A DNA stretch of 64,000 nucleotides, from contig BSBK01000761.1 in the NCBI GenBank assembly GCA_027943335.1, positions 849,001 to 913,000 on the forward strand. The letters are read 5' to 3'. This DNA comes from Chamaecyparis obtusa. Its lineage: Eukaryota; Streptophyta; Pinopsida; Cupressales; Cupressaceae. Position numbers and translations under genes: made by a program. This document shows, in pieces, positions 1 to 9,810 of the stretch (position 1 is the stretch's first letter; the number at the start of each line of letters is the position of its first letter). The notes below the pieces were generated by a model. The model saw nothing but the letters and a program-made list of their open reading frames with translations. It was not told where the DNA came from and ran no database searches.

Positions 1-3000
1 TAATCGAGTCATTGACATAGACAACAAGAAAGAGAACATCATCACCAGAGTGTTTGATATACAAATTACTATCAGAAGGGTTGCGCTGAAAACCATGAGC
101 AACCAAGTATTGATCAATCTTGATGTACCACGCTTGAGGAGCCTGTTTGAGTCCATAAAGTGCTTTCATGAGTCAACATACTTGGTGGTCTTTATCGGCA
201 ACTTTGAAACCAAGAGGTTGCATCATGTAGCTTCTTCCTGCAACTCATTGTTGAGGAAGGCACTCTTAACATCCATCTGATGGACTTTCCATCCAAACTG
301 AGCTGCAATGGCGAGTAGAAGACGAATTGTACTTATCTTGGCAATAGGAGCAAAAGTCTCCTCATTGTCAATGCTCCCTCGTTGTGTGAATCCTTGAGCA
401 ACTAATCTGGCCTTGTATTTATCTAAGGTACCATCTGCATAATACTTGACCTTATACACCCATTTGCAACTAATGGGCATCTTCCCTGGAGGAAGATCAA
501 AGAGAGCCCAAGTGTTGTTCTTCTAAGACTCCGGTATTCTGCATCCATAGCCTGTTCCCACTCTGGAATCCCTTTTGCCTCTACAAATGTCTAAGGCACA
601 TAAATACTATGAATATTGGCCATGAGAACAAAGTTAATTGTATTTTGTTGCGTGCCCTTGTTTCTAGAAGATCTACCCTCAATGAGCTCATCAGGACGAA
701 GAGCACTGATGCTCTTAGCCCACCATTTAGGCTAGGCCTGAGAGTAGATGTGCCAACATCAGATGGAGGAGGAATAATTGGAGTTGGAGATGGAAGAGCA
801 TCTAGAACAAAATGAAGAGTAGCATCATCCGGAGGAAATTCAGGTAGTGCATCATCAAATACAGAATCTGCATCATCCCTCCCATTAAGTGAACCAAAAG
901 GAAGATGGACACCCAAACCAAAAGCGTTCACAGGTTGATCCTCAGAATTCTGCTCAGATGAGGAAAGCTGAAATGGTCCTCGTTCTTCATCAAAGACAAC
1001 ATCGCAATTGAAGATAAGACGATCAGTGTCTACATCAATCAATTGGTAAGCCTTATGGTTGTCATTGTATCCTGTAAGCATAAGCTTCTGACTCTTGGAA
1101 TCCAACTTGGAGCGTTGGGCATCTAGAATCCATACATATGCTAAAGAGCCAAAAACTCTCAAATGATTGATCTTGGGTTTGCGACCATTCTAGGCTTCCT
1201 CGGGAGTTTTCCCCTTAACAGCATGTGTGGGAGATCGATTAAGGAGATAGATCGCAGTAAACACCACTTCTGCCTAGTATTTCTTAGGAACATTTATGTG
1301 TTCCATCATTGACCTAGCCATTTCTGCAATGGTGTGGTTACGACATTCTAAAATGCCATTTTGTTGAGGGGTGTATGGTGTGGTTAACAGACATTTTATG
1401 CCATGTGTATCACAGAAAGGGGAAAAAGTAGTAGAACAAAACTCCCCCCCCCCCAATTATTAGACCTAAGAGATATAATAGGACAACCAAACTCCTTTTC
1501 TATAAGGCCTTAAATTTCTGAAATATAGTAAACACATCTGATTTCTGTCTAAGAATGTACACCCACATTTTATGACTGAAATCATCAACAAAAAGCAAGA
1601 AATACCTACACCCAGTAACAGAAGAAAAATTCATCAGACCACATACATCAACGTCAACCAACTGTAGTACCTTAGAGGCTCGCCATGAGTCACCATCCTT
1701 GAACGGTGTCTTGTGCTGCTTCCCAACCTGACAAGCTCCGCAAACACGTTGATTATGAGTTTGAATTTCAGGTAGGCCATGTACTAAATCTTCTTGAACA
1801 AGCTGAGCAAGATAATGAATGTTCAGGTGACCATATCGTTGATGCCAAAGACTGCTAATAGAAGATGATTTTGCTGCAAAGGCATGTTCAAGAGTATCAC
1901 TTGTATCTACAAGTTTGTATTGACAATGATCCTCAATGTCATCAGCTATAGTAGTGCATGTCACACGATCAACAATCAAACACTTGTGTGCACTTAATAC
2001 CACATCAAGCTGAGGAAAATGTCGCATGATCTAACTCACTGAGAGTAGGTTTAGTTCCATGCCAGGAATGTAGTCACCATCCTTGAACGGTGTCCTGTGC
2101 TACTTCCCAGCCTGACAAGCTCCACAAACACGTTGATTATGAGTTTGAATTTCAGGTAGGCCATGTACTAAATCTTCTTGAACAAGCTGAGCAAGATAAT
2201 GAATGTTCAGGAGACCATATCGCTGATGCCAGAAACTGCTGATAGAAGATGATTTTGCTGCAAAAGCACGTTCAAGAGAATCACTTGTATCTACAAGTTT
2301 GTATAGACCATGATCCTCAATGTCATCAGCTATAGTAGTGCATGTCGCACGATCAACAATCAAACACTTGTGTGCACTTAATACCACATGAAGCTGAGGA
2401 GAATGTCGCATGATCTAACTCACTGAGAGTAGGTTTAGTTCCATGCCAGGAATGTAGTATACATTGAGGAAAAATGAGATTCCTCCCACCAGACTGTATC
2501 TGAATGTTGCCCTTGCCGACAACAGTATACTCTTCACCTCCTCCAAATATGACTGAATTAGTATAGGGAGAAAATTCTATAAGCCAATCACACTTGTGAG
2601 TGAAATGTCGAGAAGCACCAGAATCTATATACCAAGCAGAAGAGTTCACATGGTTTGTAGGTCTTTTAGCCATGAAGGCATAAAAGGCAGACTCTTTCTG
2701 ATTTGTGTGCTTAGCAACATTGGCCCTAGGCTGAGAGCCTCCCTGCTCCTGTTGTTTAGAAGCCAAACAATTGCAACAATCCTTAATCATATAGCCATAT
2801 TTATGACAATAGTTGCACAAAACCTTCTTCTTTGAACCATCCTGAGATTGACTGGAGCCCTTCTACTGAGATGACTGAGATTTGCCTTTATCCTTGTGAA
2901 AGGATTTAGCTACAAAGGCTTGCTCTGAGGAGGAAAAAGTGGCACTACTACCAAACTATTGTTTCCAACTACAGATGTTTGGTGCACAACTCTAAAAATT

Positions 3001-3531
3001 TCAAATCAACATTAGTTGAAGTAATGTTGAGAGTTTCTTGTAAGTGTTCATAAGATTTAGGTAGACTCTTCAGGGTGATGACTAGCATATCTTCTTCCTT
3101 CATTTTATGACCAATCGCTTCAAGTTGATCTCAAATGTCCTTAATCTTCATTAGATGCTCTTGTAAGGACATACGTTCATCCATCATGATGGAAAACAAC
3201 CGGTTCTTCAAGAAGAACACTCAGCTCTTGTCGGATGTCTCATGCAATTCCTTTAGATGCTTCCAGATTTCTAATGCTGACTTGCCAGAAGGAATATGAG
3301 GCAACTGATCATCTGTGACAGAGAGCTTGAGAAGCATGACAGCTTCTTAATTCCGATCATCAAACTTGTCTTGGTTTGATGTGGATGTGGTAGGACGAGT
3401 CTTTGTTCCAAAACAAGAGCATCAAAGTGGCGATATTCAAAGATTGTCATCATGCACTGCTTCCAAGTGTTATAATTTTTGTTGTTGAATCTCTAATTGC
3501 CTTTCGACATTAAGTTGGTCAATGGCGCCAT
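1..3531 (-). pseudogene. copia gag-pol polyprotein, degenerate, partial
   Basis: The likely gag start is the ATG at 3531, giving MAPLTNLMSKGN followed by a stop and then NNKNYNTWKQCM, typical of plant copia gag. A CCHC-like knuckle (CNYCHKYGYMIKDC) lies near 2775-2822. The protease motif WYIDSGAS is intact near 2617-2635. Pre-integrase and zinc-binding segments (HQRYGHLN, then CGACQVGK) lie at 1725-1860, followed by the integrase core to about 1274, where NGILECRNHTIAEMA is readable. RT begins near 480 with CKWVYKVKYYADG and QMDVKSAFLNN. At 1442-1454 a run of C residues breaks the frame at the expected DNGGEF motif. Several reading-frame breaks make it non-functional. Confidence 0.92.
1689..2456 (-). 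repeat. 384-bp in-frame tandem duplication inside copia pol
   Basis: Bases 1689-2072 and 2073-2456 are two adjacent copies at an offset of exactly 384 bases, which is 128 codons. Both encode the pre-integrase stretch: SAHKCLIVDR, TCTTIADDIEDH, the HQRYG zinc-finger start and CGACQ. The copies differ by scattered substitutions and share the same ends, so the event is old but clean. Two integrase zinc-binding starts are therefore present in tandem. Confidence 0.9.
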
Positions 3532-4463
3532 CTTGCACGTTTCCCAATGCACGGAAAACAAAAAACAAAAAAGAGGCAATAGCACAGAATCTGAAACATG
3601 AATCCCAATGAAAAAAGAGAGGCAAATGCAGGTATAGACTTCAAAAAAAGTGAAGTACGATTGTCACGGATTTCCAAAAAAAAATCAGTTGACCCAAAAA
3701 AATCCGACAAAGACCAAAAATAGCTCTCAAAAACCCACAAGGAATCTGCCATCATAATAAGATTTCAGTTGACACAAAATTTGAGGCACGCAAAACTAGG
3801 TACCAATTTTTTTTTGAAAGCAACCTAGTTGAGATCTTGAAATACCCACCAAGAATCTGAAATCAGATTTTGAATCCAACAAGACAACTAAGAGTTTCGA
3901 ACAAAACCATAGCTAACTATCTGAAGAATAAAAAATGGCGGATTGCTTGTAAAAAACAGCCATAAGAGAGCCTGTTGAACACACAGAGGGCCGAGAATGG
4001 CGTCACAAAGAGCAGAAAAGATTGGTTGAGAGCCCAAAGAGGGGTGTTGAGTCCTAGACATGAGCAAAAAGAGTTGGCGAGTTGCAGAAAAACATTGCAA
4101 AAAAAGGGTCGTATTTGTAAAAAAAAATCACTGGTTAATGTAGGTTGAAAACTGACTAAAACGTGAGCCGAAATACAAGAATATGGCCACAATTTTTAAA
4201 AACCAAGCCTAGAAACGAGTCGCGTGAGTTGCAAACGGCGCCCAGAAATCAAAGACACGGCCACGTGGGGTTTGATACTGCAATCATTTTTGCAAAAAAC
4301 GACCAAAGGAAACCACAATTTGCAGGAAGAAAACCATATTTGGGTTGAAGAAATGAACCAAGGCCCTGCACGAAAAAAAACATGGCCCAAAAATATTTTT
4401 TTTAAATCTTTACAAAATTCAGAAAAATCAATTTTTTTAGAAAAACGAATTTATTAATCTTCC

Positions 4464-4475
4464 AGACTCTAATAC
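4464..4475 (-). other. primer-binding site, initiator tRNA-Met type
   Basis: On the minus strand the bases read TGGTATTAGAGT. This is close to TGGTATCAGAGC, the usual copia primer-binding site complementary to the 3' end of initiator tRNA-Met. It marks the boundary between the LTR on its right and the element leader on its left. Confidence 0.75.
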
Positions 4476-4483
4476 CATATTAC

Positions 4484-4735
4484 TGAGAAGTAACTGGTAA
4501 AATATTTGATTGTATTAACAAATGATCGAACAGATCATTATAAAGAATTTACAAGAATACAATAATAGCAAGTTTCTAATAAGAAACTAAAGAAGATCGT
4601 AGAAACCATCTTATCTACATAGTTTACATATTATACAAAAGATAACCATTAGAATAGTAATAAATAATATTCTAATAGAGCTGTGAGGAGAAGTCCCTGA
4701 AGATGTAAACAGATCGCCAAACGTGAGGTAGTTTA
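4484..4735 (-). repeat. 5' LTR of the copia element (outer edge approximate)
   Basis: The inner edge lies a few bases beyond the primer-binding site, where the plus strand starts TGAGAAG. The segment is AT-rich and non-coding. The outer edge is put at the CA of TAGTTTACA (about 4735) only because it gives TG...CA ends. The partner LTR is outside the window, so length and target duplication cannot be checked. Confidence 0.5.
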
Positions 4736-4949
4736 CACCAGATTTCTTAAAGAGGGTTGAAGGAAGTGTAGCTTTTGTGTTGAAACAAATTGCCTAGTAG
4801 AGAGGTTGTTTGTAACTAAGATAAAGGATTTGGAAGTGGAAGTAGAATTGCCGATTTGAGGTAGCTTTGCACTGAGAAACTTACACATTAGGTGTAAGAA
4901 AAGAGGAGAAAGAGAAGATCAAGGTAAAGTAAGTATTTCTTGTTACAAA

Positions 4950-6358
4950 ATGAAGGGAATATATGTAAGACCAAGAGCCCGGATTTTAGACTTAGAAGAA
5001 AAAATTGATTTTTGTAGACTTCAGAAACAAATAATAGAGATAAGAAAAATAGCATGTATAATTGATGAGATAGAAGAAACGATGCAAGGAACTTTTGGAA
5101 TTTTGATCAAAAGACACAGTGATGTTGGAAAAAAGGAGAACAAGATCATGGAAAAGAATAAGATTTCAGATATGAAAGAGATGATGCAAAATGGGATGAA
5201 GAATCGCATGAACAAAGTGGTCATATTGACCGAGCTAATTAGAAATAAGAATAGAATTTCAGAGTTTGCTTTAGAGGGACTTGAAGAAGAAAGTAAGAGT
5301 TATCTCAAAGAGGTAACAACATCAAGTGTTGCTGATTTGAGCAGTGCAGCAGAGAGTGATAATGACACTATATTTGGTCATAAGTTTGAAAATGAAGATG
5401 TAATTGAAGACATTCCTGAAGAAGGTAAATGCATAGAAGACATGGGAGATTTTATGACAAGCCAAGAAGGTACTCAAGATGTGGAAGCTGAGATGATGGA
5501 CTTCAAGGGTCATAAATTTGAAGAGCTTAGTGAAGGTGAAAAAAATGTGGTAACAGACAATGGTGATGAAAATTTTGCAATAAAAGAGGTAATGCATAAT
5601 ATTTTTAGTTTTCATGATGAAAATGAGAGAGGATCGTATGTAGCTGAAGAGACTGAAGTAGATAATATGAAGACAGATGTTGCAGCAGTAGCAGAAGAAC
5701 AGGTGAAAGAGGTAAAGCCATACTTTCTTGAATTTGTGAAAGATGATTTGCATGTTGAGATGAATGAGGTGTGAGTACCAAAGAGATGGTACAAATGGAT
5801 GTTGTTGGTGCTGATTTATATGTAGGGAAAAATTTGTATAATACAGCAGAGGATGTGAGAAGTGAGGATGTCGTGGTAGAAGGTGAAAAAGAAGTTGTAG
5901 CAGCAGTAAAGGAGGTAATGCCTTATTTTCTTGAATTTGATGAGAATAAAATTAATGTGCGTGAAGAAGTGAAAAATGAAGTCTTCAGTTTCTATGAGTT
6001 TGCTAGTACAGATTTGTATGCATGTGTTTTGAAAGGTAGTGAAGAAGCATGTTATATGAGGATGGTTAAGAGTGGACTAAATTCCATGGTGGTAAAGAAG
6101 AGTGAAGTGCAGATTTCGTGGAGGAAGATAGACAGTGCTGCAAGTAGATGCTGGAAGAGGAGGAAAAAGAAATGGTTTCATGTGCAATTGTCACAGCGAT
6201 GGAGTTCGCTGCGTGATTCTATCACTCAACTCTACTTTTGCGAACCTATGGTCACAGACTTTCTACAAGGTGTGTCAGATGCAGGGGCAACCTGCTGTTT
6301 GCACCTAAATGGGAGCATTAAACAGGGTATGACAATTTTTAATGATGGAGAGGAGTAG
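4950..6358 (+). pseudogene. unrecognised acidic two-part reading frame
   Basis: I do not recognise this protein. An ATG at 4950 opens 274 codons ending in TGA at 5772-5774. A second frame, shifted by one base, overlaps there and runs to 6358, so one ancestral ORF of about 470 codons split by a frameshift is likely. The protein is rich in Glu, Val and Lys. It repeats a short motif: KEVMHNIFSF, VKEVKPYFLEF, VKEVMPYFLEF and VKNEVFSFYEF. The C-terminal part has a basic patch (CWKRRKKKW) and a less biased region with FHVQLSQRWSSL. It lies between a copia 5' LTR and a gypsy integrase remnant. A retroelement accessory or gag-like ORF is possible; a host gene fragment is not excluded. Confidence 0.45.
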
Positions 6359-6980
6359 CAGCTAATAGAGTAAGTGCATGAAGAGATTAATGAAACAGCA
6401 TATTTTTATGAAACAGTAAAGTAAGAAGATGCAGAGTTGCATACTATAATTCAAATGATTGGCAATTTTGAAAGAAAATAAAGCTAGTAATAAGAGTGGA
6501 ATGCATGTAACGTAAAAGACAGACAAAAAGAGAGAATGCAGATAAAATAAGGAAACAGTTACATTCATGTTTGGAGCCTACATAGAGTAGTGGAGATGAT
6601 GGGGAGGTTAACTAGTGGGTAGCAGCTGTGTAGGTTTTAGAAAGCAGAAAGTCTAAATGCATCGAGGGGGGCAATGAGAGAAGAGAAACAGGTTTTGGGG
6701 AGAAGCTTTTGAGTTTTGGGGGAGAATTTGAAAGGGCTTTTGAGGTGAAATCAGGGACTGCTGTTAAAATTAGTATGGTTGTAGTCTGTGATCAGACCAC
6801 TTCAGTTGTGACTTCATGTTTATCAGCCTAGAGGTTGTATTTGATGTATTCTCAATTTTGAGAAGTTAATGCAATGTTTCTTTTGGGGATTTGAATGACT
6901 AATCAGGAATTCATTTTGCAGATTTTTAATTCTATTGGTAGTATTTATGTTGCTTTTGGTTTGTACTAAGCAAATGAGTT
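6359..6980. other. no gene seen
   Basis: Purine-rich at first (GAGGGGGGCAATGAGAG near 6664), then T-rich with a TTTTGCAG near 6917. Nothing is clearly coding. It lies between the acidic ORF and the integrase remnant, and may be decayed pol sequence of the same gypsy element. Confidence 0.5.
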
Positions 6981-6989
6981 TTTGTGTGT

Positions 6990-7720
6990 TACCCTTGTAT
7001 TGCATCACATGAACCAAGTGGTTGCACATTGGAGAGTATTTGCTACAATATCACATTCTATTGTCATGATTCAATTTATGGCTTTGTATGGATACGATGC
7101 ACTAACCTTCACAGATTTGGTGTTCACTAACAGCAAGGTACTAACAGCTAGTGATTTGGTAGAGTGTAGCCAGGATATCTTGAGGTAACTCAAGGATCAC
7201 ATGCAATGGGCTCAGAATAAACAAAAGTGTTATGGAGATGAGTGTTACAACTAGAGATCATTCGAGGTTAGAGACATGATCTTCCTATGCATCCAAACTT
7301 ACAGGCAGACTTCCATTAAGTGAAGTGGGGTTTAAAAGCTCAAACCTTGGTGCTATGGATCTTACAGACTTTTGTGAAGGGTTGGCAACTTGGCTTATGG
7401 TCTGGAGTTGCCAAAAGATGGCTGGATTCACAATGTATTCCATGTATCTTAACTCAACAGGGCACTTGATCAACATATCGCAACATCAGTTGATTTACCA
7501 ATTGGATGGTGAGGGGGAACTCGTATTAGTTATAGAGGCCATCATTCACATGCGGGAGAAGAGATTGAGAGAATATGACAGTCACAAAATGCGTGGTCAG
7601 TTGGAAGAACCTATTTGCTGAGGATGCTACTTGGGAGGTGCCAAAGATCTTCAAACACCTAACACTGCATTGCTTGTGGGTAAGCAATTCAGACATTGGC
7701 GTATTTGATATACACCCTTT
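6990..7720 (+). pseudogene. Ty3/gypsy integrase C-terminus with chromodomain, remnant
   Basis: The frames, read with several shifts, give MALYGYDALTFTDLVF, then SQDILR, SFEVRDMIFL, VNISQHQL, GEGELVLVIEA, MREKRLREY and finally WKNLFAEDATWE. This is the standard order at the end of a plant chromovirus polyprotein: end of the integrase core, the GPY/F-type module, then a chromodomain ending with the WK.L..EDATWE signature. RT, RNase H and the integrase catalytic core are missing upstream, so this is a truncated 3' fragment. It has at least three frameshifts and in-frame stops. Confidence 0.8.
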
Positions 7721-9210
7721 TCCAATCTGTAGATAAGACTAAAGCTTCACATGAATGATAGGGGTAGAAATTAATTAAGTTTGTTGTTGCTAACTATTGT
7801 ATTGTTTAACAACACAAATAGGTGATTCTATTGGCCTCTAACCTGCCAGTTAACTTTGTTAATTTGATGGACTGATTCCTCCGTTGGTTGTCCGTGAATG
7901 GGGAGTTGTTTATCAGTTAACTGACACCAATTCATAAAGTGTCATCACTAATTGAGCAGCATAGAAGATGGTGAGTTATGAGGGCCAAGTGGGAAAAGTA
8001 AAACAGAAAAAAATATCCTTTCTGAAATTAAAACAAAAACTCAGTTTGATGCTGCTACATCAGTTTTGGCACTTGGGATGAAACCTCAGGTGAATTCACT
8101 ATCAGCTTGTTCTCTGGGAACAAAAATTCTCAGGCATTGGCAGTTTGTGGTGCAGACATCATTGAGATTATCAGGTCGCCCTCAGCACTAGCAAAGCATC
8201 AGATCTGCTTGCTGCAGGGTATTGAGGAACTTCATGCAGTAAGATGTGCATATTGGGTGCGCCCAGTAAATGAATCAGTTTAGTAAATAGTAATTGCTAT
8301 ATGTGTGTCTAAAATATTAAAAAATGACATTTCTTACTGCAATAGTTTGTGTGTTTGGTTTTGTTGTTTCTTTTGTATGCAAACTAGCAGAGGCTATCAC
8401 AAACACGATATAAATAGCAATCCCTAGGGCTCAAAAAATTCAAAACCAATCACTACAATCAAGCCACACATAAATCAGTTCACAAAGGCTATAGAAACCC
8501 TAATCCAGTCCACATTAAAAATGTAAATTGCGGAAACTGACGTTATAGGACCCATAAAACAGATGTGGCTAGAGGGAGACACTGCCATAAAACATACAAT
8601 ACTCCAAACTACAAAGGGGCCGGTAACTCGGTGATAGGATGTCATCGTATGCTAATGTGAAACACCGGTCGATGAAAAATCACACGTTATCGTAACCCAG
8701 AGAGTACCCAAAGCAAACTAGTGCGGCTTGAGGAAAGATGCTAGAAGACATTATCTGAACTGAAAGAGGCGAGTACTTGATAGAGGAAAACCCTACCATG
8801 GCAACGAGACGCCTCGGATTCCAATACTAAAAGATCCATGGAAAAAACAAGGCACACAAAAAGAAGTCAAACATAATACATACACGCTCAAAGAGTTCCA
8901 TGACAACTGAAAAACGTTGAACCATCCCAGAGGCACAAAACTTAAGCGACACATTTTGTCAAACAGTTGGCATATGAAACTATGGATACCAAGTTCGCTC
9001 AACCCATTATTTTAATTGAGATTAAAAGTTTTTTTTTCGGGTTTCTCAAATACCCAATGGACATTCTTCTGGGATTTTATCAGTAAAATTAGCTCCCTAT
9101 GTGTTTATAGCTATGTTCACCTAAGCTTTTCAAAAGGAGTTAATAAAGTCATAAGCGTTTTCTGTATGGATTGGAAAAAGAAGAACGGGAAAAACAATAT
9201 AGAAACGCGC
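7721..9210. other. anonymous stretch, no gene seen
   Basis: The first several hundred bases probably include the 3' untranslated region or LTR of the gypsy remnant. No partner repeat is present, so no edge can be given. A TATAAATAG-like string lies near 8410 without a convincing reading frame after it. From about 8560 to 9000 the DNA is less AT-rich and unlike the transposons around it. I searched the minus strand for SF3A2 exon 2 (expected SYECKLCLTLHNN) and did not find it, so this DNA is probably intron 1 if the gene is intact. Confidence 0.5.
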
Positions 9211-9362
9211 CTGCCGAGATGATTTCGCATAAAGTATGGATCTTTTGCGAGATCGATGGTCTCGAGGGCAAGACGCCTGAGACGTTCCCTTCGATCGATG
9301 GCTTCATTCTGTGCAGAAGCAGCACCTCCACTCCCTGGTTTCGAACCCCACTCTCTGTCCAT
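9211..9362 (-). CDS. SF3A2: SF3A2 (SF3a66) splicing factor, first coding exon
   Basis: The ATG at 9362 opens 50 codons: MDREWGSKPGSGG, then DRRERLRRLALETIDLAKD and PYFMRNHLG. This is the conserved N-terminus of SF3a subunit 2, a U2 snRNP protein needed for pre-spliceosome assembly in the nucleus. The plant form begins MDREWGSKPGSGGAA. In the family, SYECKLC of the C2H2 zinc finger follows HLG at once. Here it does not: after CTC GGC AG the minus strand reads GCGCGTTT. A phase-2 intron therefore starts at 9210 with GC instead of GT, as a GC-AG intron or a mutated donor. Local GC content is higher than the surroundings and no stop interrupts the exon. No further exon is found down to base 1, so it is either the start of a gene with a very long transposon-filled intron or a captured exon. 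Confidence 0.9.
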
Positions 9363-9530
9363 GCCTGCTCAGGAGTTCTCTCTCTCAAGCTTCAATATCT
9401 GGGAAGAGGAGTCTGTTTACCTCCGCAATGTGCATTTATGTGGCAGCCACTTAGTTTTTCGTGGTATAAAGTTGCCTGGTATAAATATATGGTCAAGAGA
9501 TTGGACTTGTGTAAAACGTATACTACTTTT
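9363..9530 (-). promoter_or_regulatory. probable SF3A2 5' UTR and core promoter
   Basis: On the minus strand, upstream of the SF3A2 start, there is a TATA-like string (ATATTTATACC, about 9479-9489), a second TTTATACC near 9463, and then a GAGAGAGAGAAC tract just before the ATG (about 9381-9392). GA/CT tracts are common in plant 5' UTRs. Distances are plausible for a short leader of about 90 bases. No transcript evidence is available. Confidence 0.4.
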
Positions 9531-9557
9531 TTCATGATACATTTTTGGAGCTTCTGA

Positions 9558-9789
9558 TTTGAATATTTAATGGTAATATTTTATTTTTATTTATTTCTAT
9601 TATTAATTAAATTATTATAGAAGATTACCTATTAACTTGTCCCAAACACTCATGTTATTTAGAGATGCAATATTTACAACATAGAGAAAGGGAACATATA
9701 AGTGTATTATATATTTTTTTATTAAAATCAACAACAAAACAAGGATGTTGATATTTACATAATCACATTCTAGAGATGACAATAGAAAT
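9558..9789. other. AT-rich flank of the LINE insertion
   Basis: Simple AT-rich DNA without coding signs. It continues at 12900 if the LINE and one copy of its target duplication are removed. Confidence 0.5.
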
Positions 9790-9810
9790 TAATAGCACAT
9801 TTTATTTATG

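Larger units (their letters stand above)
1..4740 (-). mobile_element. Ty1/copia LTR retrotransposon, 3' part cut by window edge
   Basis: Read on the minus strand from right to left, the order is 5' LTR, primer-binding site, leader, gag, zinc knuckle, protease, integrase, reverse transcriptase. That is the Ty1/copia order, with integrase before RT. The rest of RT, RNase H and the 3' LTR lie beyond base 1. The copy is dead: gag and pol carry stops and frameshifts, and one 384-bp segment is duplicated. It may lie in intron 1 of the SF3A2 exon found further right, but no downstream exon is visible to prove that. Confidence 0.93.

Noticed and set aside
5322..5753. Minus-strand open frame rich in Phe, Ile and Tyr, suggesting a membrane protein
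   Set aside because: It is the complement of the Glu/Lys-rich plus-strand frame; the bias of the sense frame creates it.
9325..9350. GGTTTCGAACCCC, resembling a tRNA T-arm or SINE B box
   Set aside because: It is the complement of SF3A2 codons 5-10 and no tRNA fold or A box fits around it.
9171..9557. Plus-strand open frames over the SF3A2 region
   Set aside because: The minus strand matches SF3A2 closely; the plus frames are its complement plus promoter sequence.
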